Source: Lithobates sylvaticus
Taxonomy: Eukaryota; Chordata; Amphibia; Anura; Ranidae
Assembly: GCA_028564925.1 (NCBI GenBank)
Contig: CM053026.1
Span: 645,381,854 to 645,445,853, forward strand
Reading direction: 5' to 3'
DNA: 64,000 nucleotides
Made by a program: the position numbers and the translations under genes. Below the pieces are notes generated by a model. That model did not search any database. It was not told the origin of the DNA and saw nothing but the letters and a program-made list of their open reading frames with translations. This document shows, piece by piece, positions 45,782 to 56,589 of this stretch (within the stretch, counting starts at the first letter, position 1; each line of letters begins with the position of its first letter).

Positions 45782-46330
45782 TTAAAGGGCAACTCCACTT
45801 TTGTTGAGAAAAAAAACATTTCCCTCTGGGTGATCTATGTGCATTTGCAAGGATTTTAACAATCTTTGTTGCAGATTCCTATCTTTTGTTATTGTGAAGA
45901 AATAGCTGTTTGTCTGTCTGTGTCCATGTGTAGAGCGAATCTAATGGAAGAAGTTTTATAATTATCAATCAGCTGCTGCACCTGTATGGCTTTTTTTTTT
46001 TTTTTTAACATAAAGTTTATTTATTTATAACAAAACATAACATTTCCAAGTTACAGTACACTTAGACAGATCTTACACATCAAAGTAGAATACAGTAGTT
46101 ACATATGATACGTATCAGCATAACATAAGGTGAACCTGAGGTCTCGGCGCCCTATAGGCGACCGCAGATGCATAGGAGTAGTAGCATCTAAGGGGGAGGG
46201 GATGGTCGGTGTTCACATTTATAACCATTGAATCATTTCATTTCTCCCTTTCCCTTTTCTAGCCTTCCCGAATAGCTAGTGGCAACTTAGGATACCCTAT
46301 TGGCCTACTCTTCCCATGGTTCCTCGCATC

Positions 46331-49300
46331 TCACTCAAGGGTCAGGTGTTTGGCTTCCACCCAGGCTGCCCAAATCCTGTCAAACTTTTTTGGGCAGTTT
46401 CTATTAAGATACGTTAATTTGTATAGCGGGAGGACCTTGTTGACCAATGATAGCCATAGCTGTTTCGTGGGCGGTACTGCCTGATTCCAAGTAAGGAATA
46501 TGGCCTTTCTAGCATACATCGAGGCGTAAAAAACAAACAATTTCTTCTTTTGAGGGGCCTCGAGAAAGTCACACACCCCTAGTAGAAGGGGAATAGGGCT
46601 GTTGGGGACTCTTAATTTCCCGATGGAGTTTATATCGTCTAAGACCAGTGACCAAAACCCTTTTATCAATGAACAAGCCCAGACCATATGGAAAAAGTCC
46701 GCATCCCCCTCTCCGCATCTGGGGCACGTCGCTATTCTGGATGGATAGATTTTGGACAAGCGCAGTGGGGAGTAGTAGGCTCGGTGCAGAAACTTTAGTT
46801 GGGCAAATCTGTCTCTAGCTGAGATTGTCAATTTCAAGAACTGCTGGATCCCCTCCTCCCAGTCGTCGTTCGCTAGTTCGGGTATATCCCTGCGCCAGGT
46901 CTCATATAGTTGGGAAACCTTGGAGGTGTCCATCAAGGCTAACTTGTTATAGACATTGGATAGTGTTTTTGCTTTCCCCGGGGATCGGAGCTCTGCCTCT
47001 AAGTCTGACATGTGCAGGGTGATTGGTTCAGGAAACTGGGATCGAAATGCGTGTCTAAGTTGAAAAAACCTAAAGAACATCCTATTTGGGAGACCCTTAC
47101 TATCCTTCAAGTCGTCAAATGTTCTCAGTTGTCCCCCCGACACTATGTCTCCCAGTGTTACTATCTGGTACCTTACCCATAGAAACGAATCCGGGATTGA
47201 GTGGAAGTGAGGAAGCCTCGGGTTGCCCCACAGAGGTGTCTCGGGGGACCAGGTGTTGGGCTGCCCCAGTTTCTTCCTGACCGCATCCCATACTTTAATT
47301 GTTGCCTTCATGGGGGTTGTCACCCTCGCGTTTGATTTGGGCCCCCTGTGGATAAGGCTCCTCAGCTCAGAGTGTGAACCTAATATTGAGGCCTCTACAG
47401 CTGACGCCGGATTATCAGGTTCAGCCGCCAGCCACCACTTGAGTGTCACCAGGACCGCTGCCCAGTAATACTTCAGAAAGCACGGGAGGGCAAGACCCCC
47501 CAGTGTGATCGGAAGCTGCAAAGTCGTTTTCGCCACCCTGGGGACCCTCCCATTCCAGATAAAGGAGATCACTAGGCTGTCCAGTTTCCTAAAGAAGGAC
47601 ATGGGTATAGATACCGGGGTCTGCCTAAACAGATAGTTAAGTCTAGGAAGAAGTGACATTTTAACTAAGTTAACCCTACCGACAGGGGATAAGGGCAAGG
47701 GCCTCCACATCGTACACCTCTGAGTTATCTGAGACATCACCGGGGCAAGGTTGAGAGGGATGAATTGTCGGAGGTCTCTGTGGATCTCCACTCCTAGGTA
47801 CCGAAATTGGGTCACCCTTTTTAGCTGCAGATCAGACTCCCGAGGGTCCATTCCAGAGTGTAGTGGGAATAGGACAGATTTCCCCCAGTTCACACACACG
47901 CCAGAGAAGCGTCCATATCTGTTGATGATACCCAGGGCCTGGCGCAGGGACTCACCATCATCTCTAAGATATAGGAGAGTGTCATCAGCGTACAATGACA
48001 CCTTCTCCTGCAGCTGACCTATCACTATACCTCGGACCTGGGCCGTGGATCTAAGGAGGATGGCCATAGGTTCCAACGCGAGCGCGAAGAGTCCCGGCGA
48101 GAGGGGGCAGCCCTGCCTCGTCCCCCTCCCAAGTGGGAAGGGCGGAGACAGAACAGCTCCCGTGCGAACCCTGGCCGATGGAGAGCCGTACACGGCCTCA
48201 ACCCAGGAGACGAAGACAGGGCCAAAGCCGAATCTGCGGAGGACCTCCCATAGATAACCCCATTCCACGGAGTCGAAGGCTTTTTCTGCATCCAGGGAGG
48301 CCACTACCGCTTTATCCGTGTCTCCGACCCCCGAGGACAAGACCGCATACAGCCTCCGGAGATTAATATCCATCCCCTTACCCGGCATGAACCCGGACTG
48401 ATCTTCGTGAACCAATTTGAGTATTATCTCGTTAAGACGTCTAGCAAGAATTTTAGTCAATATTTTAGCGTCCGAATTAAGGAGGGAGATGGGCCTGTAG
48501 GATGAGCAGAGCTGGGGGTCCTTCCCTGGTTTTGGTATCACTACTATTATAGCTTGTGCCATAGAGAGGGGGAGTGTGCTATCAGTCAATGTCTTTGAAA
48601 ACATGCTGTGTAGTCTAGGAACCAGGCTATCTGCGTATTGTTGATAAAATTCAGGTGGAAACCCATCTGTTCCTGGGGTCTTGCCCGACTGAAGGGAGCC
48701 CAGCGCCACTTTCACCTCCTCCTCTGTAATCGGGCTGTCAAGGGTCTCTCTATCCTCAGGTGTCAGAGTCGGGAACGTGACCTCGTCCAGGAAGTCAGTC
48801 AGCTCATCAGTCGAGTAGCCCACTTTGGTGGAGTACAGTCTGGTGTAAAAGTCAGCAAAACACCTATTTATATCTACTGGGTCTGTCTTGATACTGCCAT
48901 CTACATCTTGTATCCTGGCTATGGTGGAGATCGGAGACTGCTCCTTTGCCAACCATGCCAACAGCCTTCCCGTCTTGTCCCCTTGTTCAAATATCCTCTG
49001 TGTCTGGGCTAGTTGTCGCTTTTGTACCTTGGCTGTTCTAAAGAGCAACACTTCCCTATAGGCCACCTTCATGTCCTGGCCAACAACTGGGTTGGCTGTC
49101 TGGACAAACCTATCCTCAAGGGCGCGTGCCTCGCTTTCCAATTCTTCCAGGACGATCTGGTCGTTTCGTCGCTCCCTTGCTATGGAGGATAAGTAGCATC
49201 CTCTAATATATGCCTTGAAGGCGTCCCAATCGTTACCCGGTGAGGTGGTCCCAGCATTAGTCCGCCAATATTGATTAATCAAAGTAGCGATCTCAAATTC

Positions 49301-50065
49301 TATAGTGGGGTTATTTATCCAAAATCGAGAGAGACGCCAGATTTTGTCAGAGGGTGCTATCACTGTCTTCAAATTACAGAGTATAGGCGAGTGGTCTGAG
49401 ATGCCTCGAGGTAAGATCTTGATTTCCCTAATCCTGTGGAGCATAGTAACGCTAGCGTAGATTAGGTCAATGCGCGATAGCGAGTTGTGTGTGTGTGAGT
49501 GGCAGGTGTATTCCCTAGCCAGGGGGTTCTTCCATCTCCAAACATCCTCCAACCCGAACAGATCCGCCCACCTAGACAGGGTAGACCCAGTAGTCAGTCC
49601 GGACGTCAGTCTATCCATTGAGGGGTTCGGGGCAGTATTAAAGTCCCCCAAAAATAGCAAGTTATCAGTATGATATTGTGTCAAAAGAGGGATAATTTCA
49701 TGTAGTATGGAGAGATCGGCCGGAGGAGGTAGGTACACGCCCACCACCACCATATCAACTGTGTCTATACATGCGTGCAATATAACATATCGACCCCCAG
49801 GATCCAGCTTAACATCATGGAGCTCAAAGTTAAGGGTTTTGCGTACTAGAATGCTCACCCCCCGGGAATAACCTGTGTGAGTAGCATGAAAGTGCCTACC
49901 CACCCAGGGGCGTTTCAAGCTAAGGATTTTGCTTCCTATCAGGTGCGTTTCCTGTAGGATACATATGTGGGGGTTGTATCGTTTAAGGTAATCAAATACC
50001 AGGGAGCATTTAATTTTATTGTTAAGGCCACGGACGTTCCACGATAAGATTGTCAGGCCAGCCAT
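46331..50065 (-). CDS. L1 ORF2: endonuclease and reverse transcriptase
   Basis: An uninterrupted 1244-codon frame. Residues 1-235 form an apurinic-like endonuclease with SWNVRGLNN, QETHL (near 40), GDFN (near 139), SRIDLIYAS (near 197) and SDHSPI (near 225). Residues about 440-740 form the reverse transcriptase, with GKTPGTDGFPPEFY, IPKPGKDP, SSYRPISLLN, LDAEKAFDSVEW (near 590), RQGCPLSP and the catalytic YADD (near 691). A CCHC knuckle CPRCGEGDADFFHMVWAC lies at 1114-1131. All usual catalytic residues are present. The protein nicks target DNA and copies its own RNA there. Length and order are normal for L1-type ORF2. Start chosen at MAGLTILSWN because the endonuclease begins right after it. 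Confidence 0.95.
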   Translation of the reverse strand: MAGLTILSWNVRGLNNKIKCSLVFDYLKRYNPHICILQETHLIGSKILSLKRPWVGRHFHATHTGYSRGVSILVRKTLNFELHDVKLDPGGRYVILHACIDTVDMVVVGVYLPPPADLSILHEIIPLLTQYHTDNLLFLGDFNTAPNPSMDRLTSGLTTGSTLSRWADLFGLEDVWRWKNPLAREYTCHSHTHNSLSRIDLIYASVTMLHRIREIKILPRGISDHSPILCNLKTVIAPSDKIWRLSRFWINNPTIEFEIATLINQYWRTNAGTTSPGNDWDAFKAYIRGCYLSSIARERRNDQIVLEELESEARALEDRFVQTANPVVGQDMKVAYREVLLFRTAKVQKRQLAQTQRIFEQGDKTGRLLAWLAKEQSPISTIARIQDVDGSIKTDPVDINRCFADFYTRLYSTKVGYSTDELTDFLDEVTFPTLTPEDRETLDSPITEEEVKVALGSLQSGKTPGTDGFPPEFYQQYADSLVPRLHSMFSKTLTDSTLPLSMAQAIIVVIPKPGKDPQLCSSYRPISLLNSDAKILTKILARRLNEIILKLVHEDQSGFMPGKGMDINLRRLYAVLSSGVGDTDKAVVASLDAEKAFDSVEWGYLWEVLRRFGFGPVFVSWVEAVYGSPSARVRTGAVLSPPFPLGRGTRQGCPLSPGLFALALEPMAILLRSTAQVRGIVIGQLQEKVSLYADDTLLYLRDDGESLRQALGIINRYGRFSGVCVNWGKSVLFPLHSGMDPRESDLQLKRVTQFRYLGVEIHRDLRQFIPLNLAPVMSQITQRCTMWRPLPLSPVGRVNLVKMSLLPRLNYLFRQTPVSIPMSFFRKLDSLVISFIWNGRVPRVAKTTLQLPITLGGLALPCFLKYYWAAVLVTLKWWLAAEPDNPASAVEASILGSHSELRSLIHRGPKSNARVTTPMKATIKVWDAVRKKLGQPNTWSPETPLWGNPRLPHFHSIPDSFLWVRYQIVTLGDIVSGGQLRTFDDLKDSKGLPNRMFFRFFQLRHAFRSQFPEPITLHMSDLEAELRSPGKAKTLSNVYNKLALMDTSKVSQLYETWRRDIPELANDDWEEGIQQFLKLTISARDRFAQLKFLHRAYYSPLRLSKIYPSRIATCPRCGEGDADFFHMVWACSLIKGFWSLVLDDINSIGKLRVPNSPIPLLLGVCDFLEAPQKKKLFVFYASMYARKAIFLTWNQAVPPTKQLWLSLVNKVLPLYKLTYLNRNCPKKFDRIWAAWVEAKHLTLE

Positions 50066-51247
50066 GTTTTAAGGTGGGTGTATCCAGAGGGGAACGTTCC
50101 CCGGGCAAACTGTAACCCGGGGGGGGAGGCCACCCCTCCCGCACTGTGGCAGCCCAGACCCACCACCCCACATCGTGAACAGCCAATAGACCAATAGTAA
50201 CCACTTCATCCATATGCAATGCCTGACACATGCCTGTCTAAGATATACCTTATGTACTTTAAAAAGAAAAAAAGGAATAAAGAAAAGGAAGAAAACATAA
50301 CAAAACTTAAACACCCATCCCATCCCTCCCCGCACCCTGCCAAACATAGCACTGGGTGCCTGGATCCCCCAACAGCCCAAACCAAACAATTCCTAGATAG
50401 GAAGGTCTCCTATGGGGGCAGTACTGTACGGCAGCACTTCCGAGACAGTTCCCATCAAGGAGGGGGGTAGCAGAGGGCTCCCCACCATGTTACTTGCGTG
50501 TTAGTAGTATCACCCACCCCAAAAAAAAGGGGTGAAAAAAGAAAATTGAAAAACAAAACTGTAAAAAGTGTGTCCAGCTGTGAACTTTCCCTCAGCAGGG
50601 GCTAAGGGTTCCGGCTATTCAACATGTTAACCGGGTGTCAGGTCAAGGTGTTCTGCTCAGCAATGCTCCGTCCCGGAAGAAAGTCAGTTAGACCCCTCTC
50701 AGACTGCCATAGCCTGGCTCAGGTGATCTCGTCCCCCCCTTCTCCCAGATGGATACTCCGCGTACCTGCAGGGAGCTTGCAGAGGTGGAGAGGACGGGAG
50801 AGGCGCAGTCAATAGCAGAAGAAAAGTACATCCTCATCCACAGCAGTCATTAGTGTAGCATGTGCAATAGTTCTTCGCCACCTCCCATACCCGTCCCCCC
50901 GCATGGCGGGAATCGCAAGGTATCAGAGGTTCTGGCGGTTACCTCGGGATACCGCGGGGGGGGGGGTAGAAAGTGAAAATATGGAAGGGGGAACACGTCC
51001 CGCTGACTAGCGGTATATGGTAGTGCGGGCACGCCGTGAAAACTCAGTCCTCCCCTTCTCTTTACCCCCGAGCCTGGCAGAACTGTTCAGGCAATGTCCG
51101 CCCAGCAAGTTATCAGGGCTTTAGGTCTAAGGCTGGCGGGCAGACCGAGTCGGATATCAGGGGCCATTGGGTCTTCTTTCACAGAGGGGACTTTCAGTAA
51201 CGGGGCACCAAGAGAGCAGTACTGACCTTGGGTAGTAGGCGGCCTTG
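50066..51247 (-). other. L1 inter-ORF spacer
   Basis: A 1.18-kb non-coding stretch between the ORF1 and ORF2 frames. Mammalian L1 spacers are tens of bases, so this is long. It is GC-rich with a C run (G on minus) near 50957-50966. No third protein frame was recognised. Confidence 0.6.
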
Positions 51248-52112
51248 TTAGCGGTCCCGAGGTAGCGAATCCACCCAGCGTGAGGCTTCATCCGGGGAGG
51301 TAAAGAACTTGGTCGTCTCACCATCCACTACCCGCAGTCTGGCCGGGAATATCATGTTGTATTTTAGACCTCTGGCGCGGAGTTGTGCTTTGACTTGATC
51401 GAAGGTGCGTCTGAGGCGCTGTGTTTCAATAGAATAGTCGGGGAACAACATTATTTTGGTATTCTCATGGCGCAGCTCTCCCGCTTTTCTTGCTTCTCTT
51501 ATACCAGGTCCCGGTCCCGAAAATTCAGTAGTCGGAAGATGAAGGTCCTCGGCGGTGTCCCAGGCGGGCCCTTGACCGACGGCATTCTGTGGGCTCGTTC
51601 GATCGTGAAGTAGGGGGAAAAGACCGCCTGCGGCAGGAGAGACCGCAATAGGTGTTCTGTAAAGGCTGCCGGATCTCGGCCCTCCGCACCCTCCGGGAGG
51701 CCCACGAGGCGGAGGTTGTTCCTTCGGTTCCGGTTCTCCTGATCTTCAGCGCGGGCCTCCACAGCCTTCATCTTGACCTGCAGGGTTCGGATGGAGTCAC
51801 CATGCGCCCGGACTGTGTCCTCGGTATTCTCCTTTCCACCTCCGACAGCCTGTCCCGATATTTGTCCATGTCCCTTCGCATTAGACCCATTTCCTGCTGC
51901 ATTTGCTCTATTTTGGCTGTGAGGGTAGTCTGGCAGCCCGAGATAGCCTGCATAAGGGCCGTGAATTGGTCCGTTCCCAGCGAGGCCGCCTCCTGCTGTT
52001 CCGTCTGAGACGCCATGTTAGAGCTGGGAGCTGCACGTGGGCCTTGAGCGGGCAGCGGGGACTTTTGAGGCTGTTGCCGCTTCTTCTGTGAGCCGGAGTT
52101 CCCTCTTTTCAT
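51248..52112 (-). pseudogene. L1 ORF1 (RNA-binding), frame-disrupted
   Basis: The frame starts MKRGNSGSQKKRQQ and passes through a coiled-coil stretch (KIEQMQQEMGLMRRDMDKYR). In a second frame it reaches the RRM-like part (NRRNNLRLVGLPEGAEG, FTIERAHRMP). In a third it reaches the C-terminal domain (YSIETQRLRRTFDQVKAQLR, WVDSLPRDR). These three domains are those of L1 ORF1 (Transposase_22 family). The reading frame changes near 51827 and near 51503. Either the copy was mobilised with ORF1 supplied by another element, or the changes followed insertion. Confidence 0.8.
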
Positions 52113-52224
52113 GCCCGGAGCCAGCTAGCACACTTTTAGGTGTTAGAGGGTGAGTAGCAATCGTTTTGAACGGATAAAAAGGCAAGTACAGTGCGGAGCT
52201 CCCGTCACACACGTCCTCCTAGGT

Positions 52225-52234
52225 CGCCATCTTG
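52225..52234 (-). promoter_or_regulatory. YY1-like site at the L1 5' end
   Basis: CAAGATGGCG on minus lies about 11 bases after the first base of the element. Human L1 has a YY1 site (CAAGATGGCCG) in the same place, where it sets the transcription start. The similarity suggests the same promoter logic here. Confidence 0.5.
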
Positions 52235-52521
52235 ACCACGCCCCCGCACCTGTATGGCTTTAATGAGGAAATTGCCAGTGTCTGCATCCCTTTGGGGTTA
52301 TCTCACCAAAAATAAAATTTTGTTACAGGGGATGCTCAAAATCCGATTTGTATCTTAGTGCAGACTTCTAGGAAAATCAGTAAGCCAATCACTAAAGCAG
52401 GACATGACATTTTCAAGGGGCGTTCTGTACATCATCTGTGTACAGAACATCTCCAGGTAGCCATATTACATTTTACAGAAAATTACAGTTCTGCAGATTG
52501 AAAAAGAAAAGGTAATTTTTA

Positions 52522-53807
52522 ACAACATTCAATTACAATATGACTTGAATTGCAATTGTATACGCTATGTTATTATTTTGTACTTGCCAATTTTTTTTTA
52601 AATTGTAATTTAAGAAAAGATCAGAAGTACGACAGGATTTGGCTTTATTGCTTTCATGTTTCTGACAGTAAGATCTTCCCCATTGCCAATATGGTGGTTC
52701 CAAGGCTCTACTGTGGCCATCATGGTGGCCAAGTGGTTTGCACCATTTCCATGTGACATAAGACCTATTCTAGTAGGTTAACTGGCTCCTTCCCTAACAG
52801 GTCCTATGGTGTGTATGAATGTGTTAGTGACATGAAATTGTAAGCATCATCAGAGAACAGGAGCTGACCCAAATGTGTTCACGTATCTAAGTCCAGCAAA
52901 CTATGATGGCCCCTTAAAAAGCACAGTGATTTTCCTCCTACAGTTCTCAGTTCTGAAGTGAGCAAATATGATGCTCTAAAAAGGTAATAAAACAGACAGA
53001 ATATTTGTTTTCTCCGGCGCTGTGCTAGTTTCAATCGGTTTCCCCACAATCATTTATTCAATCATTTGGTTTCTTAAAATCAATCCAGTTTAGTCTAGGG
53101 AACAGGATAAGGTGTAAAAACTCAGATTATTCCTCTATGCAGCAGTGTCCCACCAGCGCTACGACTCTGTAAGCTGTGACTGGCTCCAATTGCACTTCGG
53201 CCTCCTAAATATACAATATCCTAATATCCCTATTGTATGTGATACTGCTTAGGCTCCTCCCACAGAGTTTAGCTTTGGGCAAAGGTGGAGAGTGCTGGAG
53301 CATAGAATCAGGTAAGTGAAACAGCCTCTTGGGTAATCCCCTTGACATAACAAGCAACGCCTAACTTTTTCCTATTAAAAAAATAGTTCCATCCCCTTCC
53401 TTCTACTGTATCTATCCGGCCTAACCTTTATAAAAACGATGTGTGTACCTACCTATTTTTATTCCGCTATGGTCCGGTCATGGGATCCAGCAGCTCCGGA
53501 TCTCCTGTGCCAGAGAGCAGCTGCTGCAGAAGGGAGCGCTAACAATGGCTGCGTCATGGGAGCCATAGTCGAATGCTCCCTTACAAAGGGTTTCTGAAGC
53601 TGCTGAACCACGAGACAGAACCGAAGCGAAATTATAAGTACACAGATCACTGTAAGGGTGGATTTATTAATTTTTTTTAATACCTGGGGTTGGGCTTTAA
53701 TTTTCTGCAACACACACTGAAGCTATCAAAAATAAAGGCAAGTATACTCCACGCAGTGTACAAAACTGATGCTCATGTTGATTTTCGTTGCCCTCAAAAT
53801 TTCTCCA
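52522..53807. other. micu3 intron with a diverged TTAA-type repeat
   Basis: No coding sequence. Around 53380-53700 the sequence has MITE-like features (CGCTATGGTCCGG, CAGCAGCTCCGG and GGGCTTTAA at the right). Boundaries are not clear. Confidence 0.35.
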
Positions 53808-54322
53808 TAAAAAGTGTTACTAAACCCACAACAGTAGTATCAGTCTGTATATGCAGTAAAGCATGCTTGTTATACTCACTGTGAAACCTAAGGGGTTAAT
53901 CCTCCACATTGTGTAAAAAGGCTGTTTGATCCTGTCTTCTCTGATCCTCCCCTTCTTCCACAGTCCCCAATCCATCTCCTGATAGTACAGAGCCTTTGGA
54001 GTCACTCTGCACATGCTCGATTTGGTGTGTATTGCTATAGAGTTCTTTTTTTCTTAGGAGGGTGCATGTGACCAGCACAGGGCCAATCAGCACTGTCTAG
54101 GCAGAGGGCCAGGGATCATGCAGCCTCATAGGACAGTCAGAGGAATGAAAACTCCTCCTACAAGCTTTAACCAGACATTGATAGAAGTCACGTGACTGCT
54201 ATATACTGCTGATGAGAAAATGTATTTAGCATATTTACTAAAATAATTGCATTTCCACGTTCTGTGTACTGTGGGAGACCAGATATAGTGAATGCAGGGT
54301 CCTGGGTTTAGTAACACTTTAA
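53808..54322 (+). mobile_element. TTAA MITE of the 'gttactaaaccc' family
   Basis: It starts AAAAAGTGTTACTAAACCC (TTAA decayed) and ends GGGTTTAGTAACACTTTAA. It lies 122 bases below the micu3 penultimate exon, in the intron. Family members at 9066-9576 and 36287-36783. Confidence 0.65.
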
Positions 54323-54444
54323 GTTAATACAACATATTTGCAACTTTTTCACCACCGCACATCCCCAATAGGGACAAATCTTGAGTACAATGCAGCCGTA
54401 GTGACCACCGAGAAAGACTTAAATGTTATAAAGTAATTCCTCAC

Positions 54445-54602
54445 CCTGAACCCTCGTTGCAGACGGTCTTTCATAACGCCAATAAATTCTTTATAGCTTA
54501 ATTGATCATCTCTGTCAACATCAAAGATCTTAAACACAGTGTTCACCAAGTGCGGAGACAGCTTCAGGCCTGTAGCTACATATACGGCACGCTTGAACTC
54601 AT
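54445..54602 (-). CDS. micu3: micu3 penultimate coding exon (last EF-hand)
   Basis: The acceptor TTTCTCCACAG precedes ATGAGTTC and the donor AGG/GTGAGG follows. With one base from the previous exon it encodes DEFKRAVYVATGLKL, SPHLVNTVFKIF and DVDRDDQLSYKEFIGVMK, ending RLQRGFR. The loop DVDRDDQLSYKE is a complete EF-hand with acidic residues at positions 1, 3, 5 and 12, so it should bind calcium. The sequence is nearly identical to mammalian MICU3 as I recall it (DVDKDDQLSYKEF) and clearly closer to it than to MICU1 or MICU2. The length is 158 bases and the exon ends on a whole codon. Confidence 0.93.
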
Positions 54603-54992
54603 CTGTGGAGAAAGCACATCAAAAGAGTAAAGGCAATCCTTATAAGAGGAAAAGCTCCCATCTTGTTTTGTCATTGAGCGTTCTTAAATCCTAATTGGTC
54701 ATGGAGGAGAAATATGACACACGACACAAACAACGGCATTCTGAGGGTAGAGGTAGATATGTTTACTATACAAGCATACCATACACAGCTCTTCTCTCTT
54801 TTAGTTTAGAAGGAACTGGTGTCGAATCGAGAACTACACCATAACCCTTCCACACTACAGCACTTTCCTGCACAGTGCAGAATCCCTATGTCCTCCGCTA
54901 CCTACAGCTAAACTCCAAAACACCAAAAAAAAAAAAGAAAGAAATCAAATTAGGGCAGCATTGTATTTATTAATACATAATTAAATGTAGTT
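54603..54992. other. micu3 intron, unassigned
   Basis: Short unassigned intron sequence between the exon and a TTAA repeat. Nothing else was recognised. Confidence 0.4.
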
Positions 54993-55490
54993 TTAACCAC
55001 TTCAGCCTCAGCAACGTACCTGTGCATCGTCTGGTTGAAAGGGTTATACTATCTTTAATATAAAAACGATCCTAGTGGCCAATTAGCCGCTGAATCACTT
55101 TTACAGGAGGGGGAAGGCCCCCCCTCCCACTGTCTTCTATCCCACTAGGGAGCCTGGGAAGGTCCTGAATGTTCCCAATCATGTCTATGGTCTAAGAAAC
55201 TGGAAGTGATGAGTATTTTGTCACTTCTGGTTTCGGTCTAATGTAAACAGGCTGTTACTGGCCTGTGAAAGCATCAGATCAAACCGATCTTGCTTTGATC
55301 TAATGCTTTTAAGGGCAGAGGAGAGATCTCTTAAAATAGAGTACCTGTCACTGCCCATGCTATCACAAGGTGTGTTGTTCATCCCTTGTGATAGCAATAA
55401 TGTTGATAAAAAATAAAAATAAAAAAATAAGACATTGTAAAAATAATAATAATAAAAAAATTCTATCACCCAGAAGTTGCCTATCTTTGG
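54993..55490. mobile_element. TTAA element, left part
   Basis: It begins TTAACCACTTCAGCCTCAGC and continues with GTACCTGTGCATCG, as in the TTAA group starting TTAACCACTTGCCG. The right end is not present; sequence decays into an AT-rich stretch. Confidence 0.45.
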
Positions 55491-55917
55491 GTACTTTTTT
55501 CCAGATTTTTTACTACTTATATGAATAATGTTTAATCATTTATTTATTGCACTTCACATTTATGTATCATGAATTGAATTTTTCACGCATTGTTTTATGA
55601 AATGGCACTTTATAAATTGAATTACATTTATATGAATTATTGATCATTGTTTGTATATTTCGCACTGTTTTCATTATGAATTGCACTAGATCAATTTTTA
55701 TGGTATAAAGCTGTGAGTTTTAAAGGTGCAGCGCACCTGGTTTTTCGTAGTTATTCATTTTTTATATGTATTGCTGATGGTTTTATATCACTTTGTAAAT
55801 TATTTATGAAATTTTAGGGGGACAGCGTACCTATTCTATGGTTGGAATTGTACTTGCACATCTTGTATCTGGACTGTGATTTAGGTACAGCAGTTCTTAT
55901 TTGTCACTAATGCCCCG
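55491..55917. other. micu3 intron, AT-rich
   Basis: Nothing recognised other than short TTTATGAATT-type repeats. Confidence 0.35.
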
Positions 55918-56268
55918 AACACACGATTTGAAAATTGCACGAAAAATGCTGCATTCAAATCGATCGTACGATAATCGGATCGTTAGTACAGCGCTTTCGA
56001 GAGCCGATCGGGACAGTTCATCCGATATTATTCTATCGGACATGCATGGAAATTTTTTTTGTACGATGCCAGATCATACGATTTTTGTTTAATCAGTACA
56101 GCAATACAAATGCATTACAACACATGACATCACTTCCGAATTTTTTTTTCTTTCGTGCAGGAATTTTCGCGACTTTAGTAAACTCATCAGATTTGATGTG
56201 AGATTAGCATGCAATAAAAAAATGGACGATCATTCGTCCGATAATCTCATTGTGTGTATGGGGCATTA
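55918..56268. mobile_element. MITE with TAATGCCCCGAACACAC ends
   Basis: Inverted ends TAATGCCCCGAACACACGAT and CATTGTGTGTATGGGGCATTA. It shares terminal sequence with 21207-21638 and 35408-35834. Internal TCGTACGAT and CGATCG motifs. In a micu3 intron. Confidence 0.65.
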
Positions 56269-56589
56269 GCACTGGAATATTTTTTCCCTTTATTTATCCC
56301 ATATATATATATATATAGTAGATATGGTATACTCTACTTACCTCTGAGGAAGGATTTAGCTACAGGGCAGATAAGTTCAAACACTATGGAGAATGGCATG
56401 TTCGCATTCGACCATGGACAATGGGGTATCTTGTGATTGAAAATACTGTGTACAAATTCAAACAAGCCAGCTGAAATTTCATTGTTTTTATATGTGATTT
56501 AAATAAAGGTGATACTACAATTTTTATTAAAGATATAAATTGTGTTTGGATTGCATATTGCCCTGAAAAAGTCTCATGGGAAATTAATA

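Larger units (their letters stand above)
45994..52245 (-). mobile_element. Full-length L1/Tx1-clade LINE
   Basis: The element is 6,252 bp with a 16-bp identical target duplication, GCACCTGTATGGCTTT, at 45978-45993 and 52246-52261. The 3' end is a poly(A) tract (T run on plus at 45994-46006). The 5' end starts GGGGGCGTGGTCAAGATGGC. Order on minus: a 133-bp 5' UTR, ORF1 (52112 to 51248, frame-disrupted), a 1.18-kb spacer, ORF2 (50065 to 46331, open), then a short 3' UTR. The perfect duplication and open ORF2 indicate a recent insertion. It lies in the sense direction in the last micu3 intron. Confidence 0.92.
45782..52521. mobile_element. Possible TTAA MITE split by the L1 insertion
   Basis: TTAAAGGGCAACTCCACTTTT at the left resembles the terminus of the TTAA family at 2973-3474. 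A TTAA at 52518-52521 may be the right end. Without the L1 the element would be about 475 bp. The right terminus is only weakly inverted relative to the left, so this is tentative. Confidence 0.35.

Noticed and set aside
46825-48366. Several 60-88 codon plus-strand frames
   Set aside because: They are antisense shadows of L1 ORF2, which has full domain support on minus.
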